A stretch of DNA of 64,000 nt from an uncultured Litoreibacter sp. (GTDB taxonomy: Bacteria; Pseudomonadota; Alphaproteobacteria; Rhodobacterales; Rhodobacteraceae): NCBI GenBank assembly GCA_947493265.1, contig CANLQL010000002.1:372001-436000 (forward strand). Direction: 5' to 3'. This document shows positions 54,350 to 63,130 of this stretch, one piece after another (position 1 is the first letter of the stretch; every line of letters starts with the position of its first letter). Below the pieces are notes generated by a model, which saw nothing but the letters and a program-made list of their open reading frames with translations, had not been told where the DNA came from and ran no database searches. A program made the translations under genes and the position numbers.

Positions 54350-55237
54350 ATGTCACGCCTCGATGAAATTGAAACCTTCGTGTCGATTGCGCGCAGCGGG
54401 TCGATCAGCCGGGCAGCGGACCAATTGGGGATCGCCAAATCTGCCGCAAGCCGCCGGTTGTCTGATCTTGAGGCCCGTCTCGGGGTACAGTTGATCTTGC
54501 GTACAACGCGACGGTCCAGCCTGACCGAGGAAGGTATCGCGTTTCTGGATCGGGCTGAACTTGCGCTAGATGCGCTGAACGACGCTGAACGCGCAGTTAA
54601 GGAAGAGCGCGCGCAGTTGTCCGGCATTTTGCGGGTCGCAGCACCCGTGTCCTACGGGCTGTCAAAGATGGAGCCGGTGTTCACGCAATTCATGCTCGAT
54701 AACCCGCAGATTGATCTGTACGTGGATTTTTCTGATCGGCAGGTGGATTTGGTGCAGGACGGGTTCGATGTTGCCATTCGGATTGGTGATTTGCCGGATT
54801 CCTCGCTGATTGTGCGCAAGATTACATCTGTTCGATACCGCGCAGTTGGCAGCCCGTCCTTTTGGCAAACTCATGGCAATCCAAAGACCGCCAATGATCT
54901 GAGCACGCTGCCATTTCTGCGCTACGTCAATTTGCGTCGACGGGACGTTTTACACTTTAACAACCCCGATGGCTCTCCGGGCAAGATCAGTCCGCCGCAA
55001 CGTGTGCGGGCCAGCAATGGTGATTTTCTAGCGCAGATGGCGATTGCAGGTCTGGGCTTCATGGTGGAGCCGGAATTTGTTGTCGATCAACACATTGCGG
55101 ATGGAAAACTGGTCGAAGTTCTGACCGATCACGAATGGCTGGGGCTCAATCTTTATGCGGTGTTCCCGTCGACGCGCCGGATCACCCGCCGGGCAGAGGC
55201 TTTCGTGGATTGTCTGGCCAAAGGGCTGGGATCTTAA
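54350..55237 (+). CDS. LysR-family transcriptional regulator
   Basis: 295 residues from ATG 54350 behind AGGAGA. N-terminal winged HTH (FVSIARSGSISRAADQLGIAKSAASRRLSDLE region, residues 8-45) and a periplasmic-binding-like effector domain. Likely regulator of the divergent azoR-pirin operon, as for quinone- or electrophile-responsive LysR proteins. Confidence 0.9.
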   Translation: MSRLDEIETFVSIARSGSISRAADQLGIAKSAASRRLSDLEARLGVQLILRTTRRSSLTEEGIAFLDRAELALDALNDAERAVKEERAQLSGILRVAAPVSYGLSKMEPVFTQFMLDNPQIDLYVDFSDRQVDLVQDGFDVAIRIGDLPDSSLIVRKITSVRYRAVGSPSFWQTHGNPKTANDLSTLPFLRYVNLRRRDVLHFNNPDGSPGKISPPQRVRASNGDFLAQMAIAGLGFMVEPEFVVDQHIADGKLVEVLTDHEWLGLNLYAVFPSTRRITRRAEAFVDCLAKGLGS

Positions 55238-55240
55238 GGG

Positions 55241-56278
55241 CTACAGGGTCTCTATATTTCTGACGGTTGAGCCGGGGATTAGGTGGAAGCCTGCATCAAA
55301 AACCGTCTGCACCGGTTCGCCTGACAAGCGGCCCACCAAGATCTCCGCCGCTTTTTGGCCGATCTTGAGATGTGGAACCCGAACGGAGGTCAGGCGGGTC
55401 CCCAGAACGGAGGCCACGGGCAAATCTCCCCAACCAGCGATGCCCATTTCGCCCGGCACAGATATTCCGTTGCGGGCGCAATATTGCAATCCACCAAACG
55501 CCATGGAGTCGTTCTGAAAGAAAATACATTCCGCTTGCGTATCACCGGCCAGCAATTGTTCGGTTCCGTAATAGCCGGGGTAGAAGCTTGCTGTGTCATG
55601 CAGGCAAAGCTGGCGTTGGACTTTGCCGCCACCATCTTCAACAGCCTTCGTAAAGCCATCCAGCCGCGCGGTCGCGGCATTGGCGGCGTTATGTGATGTG
55701 CCGACATAGCCAAATTGCCGGTAGCCGCACCCAACCAGATACCGCCCCATGTCAAAGCCGCAGTCAAAGTGGTTAATCCCGACACTCATATCAAGCGGGC
55801 TGGAGTTCAGGTCCCAAATTTCAACCACAGGAATGCCTGCGTTGCGCAACATCTCAAGCGACCGGGCAGAATGCGACCGCCCCGTCAGGATCAGACCCGC
55901 AGGTTGCCAGGATAAAACCGTGCGGATCCAAGTCTCTTCCTGTTCATGGGTATGTTGGGTCAGACCTAAGACAGTTTGATAACCAAAGCTGCCCAGCTTC
56001 TGGTCGATCCCTTCCAGGACTTGCGCAAAGACCTCATTGCCCAGATCAGGGATTGAAACGCCAACAAATGTGGACGTCTGATCGCCCGCAAAGACTGTCG
56101 CCAGCCGATTGGGCAGGTAGCCAAGCTGGTCAATCTTGGCCATCACCTTTTCGCGGGTTTTTTCGGAATATCCACCCTCGCTGCGCAGAACACGGCTGGC
56201 AGTCATCTTTGAAACACCCGCCGCGCGTGCGACTTCGGCAAGGCTTACTTTGTTGTTTTTGCTCGGCTTTTCGGTCAT
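55241..56278 (-). CDS. LacI-family transcriptional regulator, GntR(gluconate)-like
   Basis: 345 residues from ATG 56278. N-terminal LacI HTH (VSLAEVARAAGVSKMTASRVLRSEGGYS) and a sugar-binding domain (STFVGVSIPDLGNEVFAQVLEGI; GIAGWGDLPVAS). It is divergent from a sugar ABC transporter operon, and two GTTAC(C/A)GGTAAC operators lie between them. It most likely represses the transporter until its sugar ligand binds. Confidence 0.9.
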   Translation of the reverse strand: MTEKPSKNNKVSLAEVARAAGVSKMTASRVLRSEGGYSEKTREKVMAKIDQLGYLPNRLATVFAGDQTSTFVGVSIPDLGNEVFAQVLEGIDQKLGSFGYQTVLGLTQHTHEQEETWIRTVLSWQPAGLILTGRSHSARSLEMLRNAGIPVVEIWDLNSSPLDMSVGINHFDCGFDMGRYLVGCGYRQFGYVGTSHNAANAATARLDGFTKAVEDGGGKVQRQLCLHDTASFYPGYYGTEQLLAGDTQAECIFFQNDSMAFGGLQYCARNGISVPGEMGIAGWGDLPVASVLGTRLTSVRVPHLKIGQKAAEILVGRLSGEPVQTVFDAGFHLIPGSTVRNIETL

Positions 56279-56293
56279 ACTCAGATCTATTGC

Positions 56294-56305
56294 GTTACCG
56301 GTAAC
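56294..56305. promoter_or_regulatory. LacI-type operator 1
   Basis: GTTACCGGTAAC is a perfect 12-bp palindrome of the GntR/LacI type, 15 bp upstream of the LacI gene start. A TTGACA (56314-56319) follows it and may be the -35 of the transporter promoter. Confidence 0.8.
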
Positions 56306-56351
56306 TTTAGCTCTTGACAGACTCGGCTTGTCAGGCCGACGATGACACAAC

Positions 56352-56363
56352 GTTACAGGTAAC
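56352..56363. promoter_or_regulatory. LacI-type operator 2
   Basis: GTTACAGGTAAC differs from operator 1 by one base and lies 58 bp away centre to centre, 40 bp upstream of the ABC ATPase gene. Two spaced operators allow looping by a LacI tetramer or double dimer binding. Confidence 0.8.
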
Positions 56364-56402
56364 TCAACACTGCTGAGAATTTCCGTAGCGACAGGGGGGT
56401 GA

Positions 56403-57932
56403 ATGACCGAGCACGCGCAAAAAGGCTTGTTCTTTGATGGGATCGACAAACATTTCGGCGGTACATATGCGCTGAAAGACGTGTCTTTGGCTGTCGGACG
56501 CGGCGAAATTGTTGCGCTGCTTGGCGAAAACGGTGCCGGGAAATCAACGTTGATCAAAGTGCTAGGGGGCATCCATCAACCGGATGCTGGCCAGGTGCGT
56601 ATTGACGGCCAACCTTACCAACACCGCCCGGCAGGGTTTGGTGAACGTCAGAAAGTGGCGTTCATTCACCAAGATCTGGGCTTGATCGAATGGATGACCG
56701 TGGCCGAGAATATTGCGTTGGCGCTGGGCTATTCACGCAAAAAAGGCCTGATCCGCTGGCGTGACGTGGAAGCCTTCGCGACCGACGCGCTGAAGAAAGT
56801 TGACTGCGCATTTGATCCAACAACCCGCGTTGAGGATCTGACCCGCACGGAAAAGTCCTTGGTCGCGATTGCGCGGGCGCTGGCGGTGGACAGCGAGTTT
56901 CTGGTGCTGGATGAACCGACAGCCTCCCTGCCTGCAGACGAGGTTGAGCGATTGTTTGAAGCCCTGCGCCCGTTGCGTGATCGCGGTGTTGGAATGATCT
57001 ATGTGAGCCACCGGCTGGATGAGATTTTTCGGATTGCCGACCGGGTGGCGGTTTTGCGCGATGGGGCAATGGTGGGGGTCAGGTCGATTGATCACACCAC
57101 GCCGGAAGAACTGGTGCAAAAGATTGTCGGACGCAAAACCCGGGTCACGCTGAAGTCGCAGGAAAAGCCGGGCGCGGATATTCTGAACCTCGATCAAGTC
57201 ACGGTTGGTGATATCGGACCGCTTTCGATTACGCTCAGGCATGGGGAGATGGTTGGCTTGGTCGGTTTGCGCGGGGCAGGGCACGAGGTGATCTCCCGGG
57301 CGCTGTTCGGGCTGGTGCCCTATCAAGGAAAAGTCTCTCTGCTGGGGAAGACGCCGAAATTGACCTCCCCCCAGAATGCGCTGGGCGCTGGGATTGGTTT
57401 GGTTGCACGAGACCGCACGGAAGAATCCGTTGCGATGAACCTGACGATCCGTGAGAACACGTTTCTAAACCCGGCAGGTGTCGGACGCCGTTTGATGAGC
57501 CTGCTGACACCAGGGGTTGAGGCGAAGCAGGCTGCGAAAATTGGCGACGATCTTGGATTGTCGCCAAATGACCCGACCCTTGCGATTGAGGCTTTGTCAG
57601 GGGGAAACCAGCAAAAGGTTGTGATCGGCCGTTGGCTTGCGATGAAGCGCAAGCTGTTAATTTGCGAAGACCCGACTGCCGGTGTCGATGTCGGCGCAAA
57701 GGCCGAGATTTATGCGTTGTTGAACGCGGCCTTGGCAGATGGGGTCGGCATCCTCGTCGTGTCGACCGATTTTGAAGAAATTGCCACGATCTGCCACCGG
57801 GCCATCGTCTTTAGCCAAGGTGCAATTGTGGACGAGCTGACGGGAAGTCGGCTGACAACAGAAAACCTGATCCAGTCCGCCTCCGCCGGAAATATCGCTG
57901 AAGAAAAGGAAAATTCGAATGCAATCGCTTGA
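56403..57932 (+). CDS. Sugar ABC transporter ATP-binding protein, RbsA/XylG type (two ATPase domains)
   Basis: 509 residues. The first domain has Walker A GENGAGKST and Walker B LVLDEPTASLPADE; the second carries LSGGNQQKVVIGRWL and LICEDPTAGVDVGAKAEIY. In this CUT2 family one protein bears both ATPase domains. The first-domain signature is LTRTEKSLVAIARAL, degenerate as in other members. It overlaps the permease gene by 14 bp. Confidence 0.92.
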   Translation: MTEHAQKGLFFDGIDKHFGGTYALKDVSLAVGRGEIVALLGENGAGKSTLIKVLGGIHQPDAGQVRIDGQPYQHRPAGFGERQKVAFIHQDLGLIEWMTVAENIALALGYSRKKGLIRWRDVEAFATDALKKVDCAFDPTTRVEDLTRTEKSLVAIARALAVDSEFLVLDEPTASLPADEVERLFEALRPLRDRGVGMIYVSHRLDEIFRIADRVAVLRDGAMVGVRSIDHTTPEELVQKIVGRKTRVTLKSQEKPGADILNLDQVTVGDIGPLSITLRHGEMVGLVGLRGAGHEVISRALFGLVPYQGKVSLLGKTPKLTSPQNALGAGIGLVARDRTEESVAMNLTIRENTFLNPAGVGRRLMSLLTPGVEAKQAAKIGDDLGLSPNDPTLAIEALSGGNQQKVVIGRWLAMKRKLLICEDPTAGVDVGAKAEIYALLNAALADGVGILVVSTDFEEIATICHRAIVFSQGAIVDELTGSRLTTENLIQSASAGNIAEEKENSNAIA

Positions 57933-58941
57933 AAGCAGCGCGCTTGAGCCGACACGGGCCGAGTTGGAAGGTCAAAGCCGGGGCCGGAAAATTCTGCGCC
58001 TCTTGCCTGTCTACGGGCTGGTCATTCTGACGGTCTTTCTGATCATCCTGTTCTCGATCTTGCTGCCCAACACGTTCCCAACAATGCTGAACCTGCGCGC
58101 GATTGTGTCGGACAAGGCAATCATTGCCTTGCTGTCCCTGGGTGCAATGATCCCTATGGCTGCGGGGCGGATCGATCTGACGGTCGGTTACGGAATTGTG
58201 CTGTGGCATATTCTGGCGATTAGCTTGCAGACCCTGCTGGGTCTTCCCTGGCCGATGGCTGTTGCGGTGGTTCTGGTGCTTGGGGCTTTTACCGGGTTTC
58301 TCAATGGGATGCTGGTCGAAGTTGCCAAGATTGACAGCTTCATTGCAACCCTTGGAACGGGCACGGTGCTTTATGCGTTGGCGCTTTGGCATACGGGCGG
58401 CCGGCAATTGGTTGGGGTTTTGCCTGATGGCTTTTATGCGCTGAACAACACGTTCATCTTCGGGCTACCTATCACCGGGTTCTATCTGCTCGCCATTACA
58501 ATCGTGATGTGGATCATCCTCGAATATACGCCTGTGGGCCGATATCTTTACGCGATAGGCGCAAACCAGCGCGCGGCCCAGCTAAATGGCATTCCCACCC
58601 GAAAATATGTGATCAGCGCGTTTATTGCGTCAGGCACGATGACGGCGCTTGCGGGCGTCATTCTGGCCTCAAAATTACGGATCGGGCAGGCCTCGGTCGG
58701 GCTGGAATTCCTGTTGCCTGCGCTGGTGGGCGCGTTTCTTGGATCCACAACAATCAAACCGGGCCGGGTCAATGTCTGGGGCACGATTGTTGGGGTGGCG
58801 ATCCTCGCCGTAGGGATTTCGGGCATTCAACAATTTGGCGGCTCGTTCTGGGTTGAGCCGATGTTTAACGGCGTCACGCTTTTGATCGCCATTGGGATTG
58901 CTGGCTATGCGCAACGGCGCAAAGGCGCAGCAAAGAAGTAA
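57919..58941 (+). CDS. Sugar ABC transporter permease, RbsC/XylH type
   Basis: 340 residues with about ten hydrophobic helices after a short polar N-terminus. GAFTGFLNGMLVEVAKIDSFIATLGTGTVLYALALW and the YAIGANQRAAQLNGIPTRKY coupling loop are typical of CUT2 permeases. It is the middle gene of the importer operon. Confidence 0.92.
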   Translation: MQSLESSALEPTRAELEGQSRGRKILRLLPVYGLVILTVFLIILFSILLPNTFPTMLNLRAIVSDKAIIALLSLGAMIPMAAGRIDLTVGYGIVLWHILAISLQTLLGLPWPMAVAVVLVLGAFTGFLNGMLVEVAKIDSFIATLGTGTVLYALALWHTGGRQLVGVLPDGFYALNNTFIFGLPITGFYLLAITIVMWIILEYTPVGRYLYAIGANQRAAQLNGIPTRKYVISAFIASGTMTALAGVILASKLRIGQASVGLEFLLPALVGAFLGSTTIKPGRVNVWGTIVGVAILAVGISGIQQFGGSFWVEPMFNGVTLLIAIGIAGYAQRRKGAAKK

Positions 58942-58968
58942 ATCAACGACAGCAACTGGGAGGATACC

Positions 58969-60018
58969 ATGCTGAAACGAACGTTCCTGAAAACCTTACT
59001 GACCAGCACAATGATCGCAGGCATGGGCCTGCCAGCCCTTGCGGAAACCCCATTTGATGGCCCGACTTCTGGACCGAAGGCAGCGGAAGGCAAGACCATT
59101 GTTGTGCTTGCGGCTGACTTGAAAAATGGCGGTATTCTGGGTGTAACCAATGGCGTTGAAGAGGCTGCGGCCAAGATCGGATGGGAGGTCCGGGTTCTTG
59201 ACGGTGCAGGCTCCATCCAAGGGCGGACCGGGGCGATTGGTCAGGCCATGGCATTGCAACCCGATGGCTTGATCATCAACGGATTTGACGCGGTCGAACA
59301 GCAGGCAGCACTGGAAGGCGTGGCAGAAGCCGGCATCCCGATGGTGTCCTGGCATTCCGGTCCGACCATTGGCTGTGACGCGCCGGGTGGCATCTTTGCC
59401 AATGTTTCTACAGATGCGATGACGGTGTCCGAGGTCGCGGCCAAATGGGCGATTGAGGATGCAGGCGACGGTGTCGGTGCCGTGATCTTCACTGATTCAA
59501 CTTACCAGATCGCCATCGACAAAGCCGACCGCATCAAGGAAACCATCGAAGCGATGGGTGGCACGGTTCTGGAATATGTGGACACCCCGATTGCCGACAC
59601 CTCGACCCGGATGGGGCCTTTGACGACAAGCTTGTTGCAGAAATACGGGGCAAGCTGGACCCATGCGTTGGCGATCAACGATCTGTATTTCGACTTCATG
59701 GGCCCTGCGCTTGCCGCAGCCGGGATTTCCGGGGATGGCGCACCGAAAGCAGGCTCTGCCGGTGACGGCTCTGAAGCAGCGTTTCAGCGCATTCGCAGCG
59801 CGCAGTATCAGGCGATCACCGTGGCGGAGCCGTTGAACTTGCAAGGCTGGCAGTTGGTGGATGAGCTGAACCGCGCGATCCAGGGCGAGGCGTGTTCCGG
59901 CTACATCACAGCCCCAGCCCTGGTGACGCAAGAAGGATTGGCCAAGTTGGGTGACAGCAATGCGTTCGACCCTGACAGCCCGTACCGCGAAGCCTATGCA
60001 GCGATCTGGGGCAAGTAG
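58969..60018 (+). CDS. Sugar ABC transporter substrate-binding protein (RbsB/CUT2 type)
   Basis: 349 residues with a signal peptide (LKRTFLKTLLTSTMIAGMGLPALA). The type-I periplasmic-binding fold is evident (KTIVVLAADLKNGGILGVTNGV; GLIINGFDAVEQQAALEGV; THALAINDLYFDF). No sugar kinase or isomerase lies next to the operon, so the sugar cannot be named. A terminator follows. Confidence 0.9.
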   Translation: MLKRTFLKTLLTSTMIAGMGLPALAETPFDGPTSGPKAAEGKTIVVLAADLKNGGILGVTNGVEEAAAKIGWEVRVLDGAGSIQGRTGAIGQAMALQPDGLIINGFDAVEQQAALEGVAEAGIPMVSWHSGPTIGCDAPGGIFANVSTDAMTVSEVAAKWAIEDAGDGVGAVIFTDSTYQIAIDKADRIKETIEAMGGTVLEYVDTPIADTSTRMGPLTTSLLQKYGASWTHALAINDLYFDFMGPALAAAGISGDGAPKAGSAGDGSEAAFQRIRSAQYQAITVAEPLNLQGWQLVDELNRAIQGEACSGYITAPALVTQEGLAKLGDSNAFDPDSPYREAYAAIWGK

Positions 60019-60049
60019 TCCCGGAAGACAGCTTGCAAATGATGTGAAG

Positions 60050-60073
60050 CGGGGGCCCAGAGCCCCCGTTTTT
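60050..60073 (+). terminator. Rho-independent terminator after the sugar ABC operon
   Basis: CGGGGGC-CCAGA-GCCCCCG is followed by five T. The convergent RND gene ends 4 bp further on, so it may serve both directions. Confidence 0.85.
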
Positions 60074-60076
60074 CGG

Positions 60077-63000
60077 TCAGGAACCGGGGGCTGGCGCAGG
60101 TTGCGCGCTGCGCTGGAACATTGCGTAGTAGAAGACCGGGGCTGCGATCAGTGTCAGGATCGACGCAAATGCCAGACCACCCATGATCGTCACCGCCATG
60201 GACTGGAAAAACGCGTCCCAGATCAGAGGCGTCATTCCCAGGATCGTTGTCGCCGCAGCCAAGATGACAGGACGAAGCCGCGACATGGAGGCGTTGACGA
60301 TGGCGTCTTGCAACGGCGTGGTCTCGTCCTCCTCGCGGACGATGTCGATTTCCTCGACCAGAACGATGCCGTTTTTGATCAACATGCCAGACAGCGACAA
60401 AAGACCCAGAAGCGCGGTAAACGTGAAAGGCAGGCCAGTGCCTAAAAGGGCCAGACTGACCCCGTTTACCGACATTGGCACCAGCAGCCAGATGATCAGC
60501 GGTTGGCGCAAAGCGTTGAACAGCAGCACGGAGATCAGGACCATAATGATCACGCTCATCGGTAATTGCCGGGCCAAGCTGGCTTGCGCATCGCTGGAGC
60601 TTTCAAGCTCTCCTCCCCATTCCATCTTGTAGCCGGGGGGCAGGGGCATTTCTTCAATCGTGCTTTGCACCTCTGCCTGCACCTGTGCTGCGGTCAGCCC
60701 TTTGGTGATGTCGGCCCCCACGGTCATGGTGAAGACCCGGTCGCGGCGCATTACAAGCGTGTTTTGCGATTCAAATCGCAAGCCGTCCGTGACCTGTTCG
60801 AAGGGCACAAAGCTTTGCCCACTTTCAGAATAGACCACATGATCGGTCAGGGACAAATCCTCCTGCGGGTTCGCGCGCAGGACAATCGGGATCTGACGTT
60901 CCCCTTCGCGGTAGACGCCCGCATCGATGCCCACAGTGGCAAACCGCAGAACGTTGGTGATGTCATCGCGGGTGATGCCCGCTTCCTGTGCGCGATCAGT
61001 TGCATAGACCGGGCGCAGGACCTGTTCCATTTCGCGCCAATCAATGCGCGGCGCGATGATGTTGGGGGAGGCGTCTGAAAGACGCGTCATCGCCTCGGTT
61101 GCCAGATCGCGCAATACTTCAGGATCTGGGCCAGAGAAACGTGCCTGAATTGGATCACCACCACCGGGGCCAAAGGCCAAGCGCTTTGCCCTGAATTCAC
61201 CTTGCGGCAGTTGGGTTGCCGCAAATTCTTCCATCTGCGCAATCAATGGCGCGATCTTGTCGATGGTATCCGTGCGCACGATGATATGGCCGTAGCTTGG
61301 ATTGGGGTCTTCCGCTTGGTAGGTCAGCATGAACCGTGCTGCGCCCTGGCCCGCAAAAGCGGTCGCAGAGACGACGTCGGGTTGATCCGCCAGCCAGGCT
61401 TCCAACACTTCCAGATCTTGTGACGTTTCGTGGATCGATGCGCCTTGGGCAAGCTTGTAATGAACGAAGAAAAGCGGCGTGTTGCTGTCGGGGAAAAACT
61501 GCTGCTTGATCTGTCCAAAGAGCATGAAACACATGACGGTGACGCCCAGAAGAACCGCGGTCACCAGCCACCAAAGCTTCAAGCAGGCGCGAAGGAAATT
61601 GCCATATAGCCGGAACAGCGGACCGCCGTAAGCATCGGCTTCACCACCCGTTCCCTGTTTGAAGAAATAGTGGCCCAAAAGCGGTGTGACGGTCAGTGCC
61701 AACAGCCACGACAACATCAGCGATATCGCGATCACTGCAAAGAGCGAGAACAGAAACTCCCCGGTTGAATCCGGGCTGAGTCCAATCCCGGCAAAGGCCA
61801 TGATGCCTATCACTGTCGCTCCCAATAGCGGGATTTGGGTCTTCTTGGCGGCATCTTCCGCCGCATCCCGAGAACTTTGCCCGCGCCGCATGGCAATCTG
61901 CATGCCTTCTGCCACCACGATGGCGTTATCGACCAGCATCCCCATTGCGATGATCAATGCGCCAAGCGAAATCCGCTCCATCTCGATGGAGAAAAACGCC
62001 ATGAAAAGCAGTGTACCAACAACCGTCAGTAGAAGCGTCGATCCGACAACAATCGCAGCACGCCAGCCCATGAACAGGGCCAACACAATAACAACGATGC
62101 CCACCGACATTGCCAGATTGACCAGAAAATCGTTCGACGCCTTCTCGACAACAAGGTGTTGTTGGTAGATCGGCTGAAGTTCAACACCCAACGGGATTTG
62201 CGGGGCAAGCTCTGCCAGCTTGGCGTCAGCTCTGTGCCCGACATCAACGATGTTTTCAGACGACAATCCGGCGATCCCGAGGGTGAATGCCTCGGCGCCA
62301 TTGTGGCGAATGATCAGGTCGGGGTTCTGTTCGCGCGCGCGAAACACATCGGCAAAGTCGAACAAGTTCAGGATTTCTCCGCCGACACCTACGGTCAGAC
62401 CGGCGATCTCGCGAACACTGTCATTGCCTTCCGGTCCTTGGATCAGGGTACGTCCGTCGGCGCTTTGCAACGACCCGCCATCGGTGACGGTATCGGCATT
62501 GGCAATCGCGTTCTGAATTGCCGATGGTGGCACGTTTTGGTTTGTGCTGATCACCAGATCTGGCTGCACGTAAATGACTTCGTTTGGCAGGCCTGACAGG
62601 TTCACATCCGCCACGCCTGAGACGGTCAAAAGCTCCCGCCTGAGAAAGGTTGCAAGCTCGTAGATTTCCGCGTCCGAATAACCCGGTGCAGTGACCGCAT
62701 AATATATTCCGAACACGTCGCCAAAGCCGTCATTCACAAATGGCTGACCTGCACCACTGGGCAAGCGCGCGCTGCCAACCCGGTTGCGCAATTTTGTCCA
62801 GATTTGCGGCAGCTCGGTGCCGTCATATTGGTCCTTCATGTCGACAGTTATCCAAGACAGGCCCGGTTGGTTCATGGACCGAACCTCTTTGACCTCGGCC
62901 ATTTTCTGGATTTCCGATTCAATCGGTTCGGAGACTTCGCGCGCCACTTGCTGCGCGTCTGACCCGGGGTACTGCGTCACCACGACGGCGGTTTTGATTG

Positions 63001-63121
63001 TGAAGGCGGGGTCTTCTAGGCGGCCCAGCGAAAAGAACCCCCAGATGCCCCCCAATAGGCAGCCAAGAATGATGATCCAGGTCAGGATCGGACGGTCAAT
63101 GGACAGGCGCGCAATATTCAT
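60077..63121 (-). CDS. RND-family efflux pump inner-membrane transporter
   Basis: 1014 residues with the typical RND layout: one N-terminal helix (LTWIIILGCLLGGIWGFFSL), a large periplasmic loop, helices 2-6 with the GMLVDNAIVVAEGM motif, a second periplasmic loop and helices 8-12 (LLSLSGMLIKNGIVLVEEID). It is a proton-driven pump of the hydrophobe/amphiphile type, working with the adaptor encoded just upstream (9 bp) and an outer-membrane channel not seen here. Substrates are unknown. Confidence 0.92.
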   Translation of the reverse strand: MNIARLSIDRPILTWIIILGCLLGGIWGFFSLGRLEDPAFTIKTAVVVTQYPGSDAQQVAREVSEPIESEIQKMAEVKEVRSMNQPGLSWITVDMKDQYDGTELPQIWTKLRNRVGSARLPSGAGQPFVNDGFGDVFGIYYAVTAPGYSDAEIYELATFLRRELLTVSGVADVNLSGLPNEVIYVQPDLVISTNQNVPPSAIQNAIANADTVTDGGSLQSADGRTLIQGPEGNDSVREIAGLTVGVGGEILNLFDFADVFRAREQNPDLIIRHNGAEAFTLGIAGLSSENIVDVGHRADAKLAELAPQIPLGVELQPIYQQHLVVEKASNDFLVNLAMSVGIVVIVLALFMGWRAAIVVGSTLLLTVVGTLLFMAFFSIEMERISLGALIIAMGMLVDNAIVVAEGMQIAMRRGQSSRDAAEDAAKKTQIPLLGATVIGIMAFAGIGLSPDSTGEFLFSLFAVIAISLMLSWLLALTVTPLLGHYFFKQGTGGEADAYGGPLFRLYGNFLRACLKLWWLVTAVLLGVTVMCFMLFGQIKQQFFPDSNTPLFFVHYKLAQGASIHETSQDLEVLEAWLADQPDVVSATAFAGQGAARFMLTYQAEDPNPSYGHIIVRTDTIDKIAPLIAQMEEFAATQLPQGEFRAKRLAFGPGGGDPIQARFSGPDPEVLRDLATEAMTRLSDASPNIIAPRIDWREMEQVLRPVYATDRAQEAGITRDDITNVLRFATVGIDAGVYREGERQIPIVLRANPQEDLSLTDHVVYSESGQSFVPFEQVTDGLRFESQNTLVMRRDRVFTMTVGADITKGLTAAQVQAEVQSTIEEMPLPPGYKMEWGGELESSSDAQASLARQLPMSVIIMVLISVLLFNALRQPLIIWLLVPMSVNGVSLALLGTGLPFTFTALLGLLSLSGMLIKNGIVLVEEIDIVREEDETTPLQDAIVNASMSRLRPVILAAATTILGMTPLIWDAFFQSMAVTIMGGLAFASILTLIAAPVFYYAMFQRSAQPAPAPGS

Positions 63122-63130
63122 GAGGCGCGC

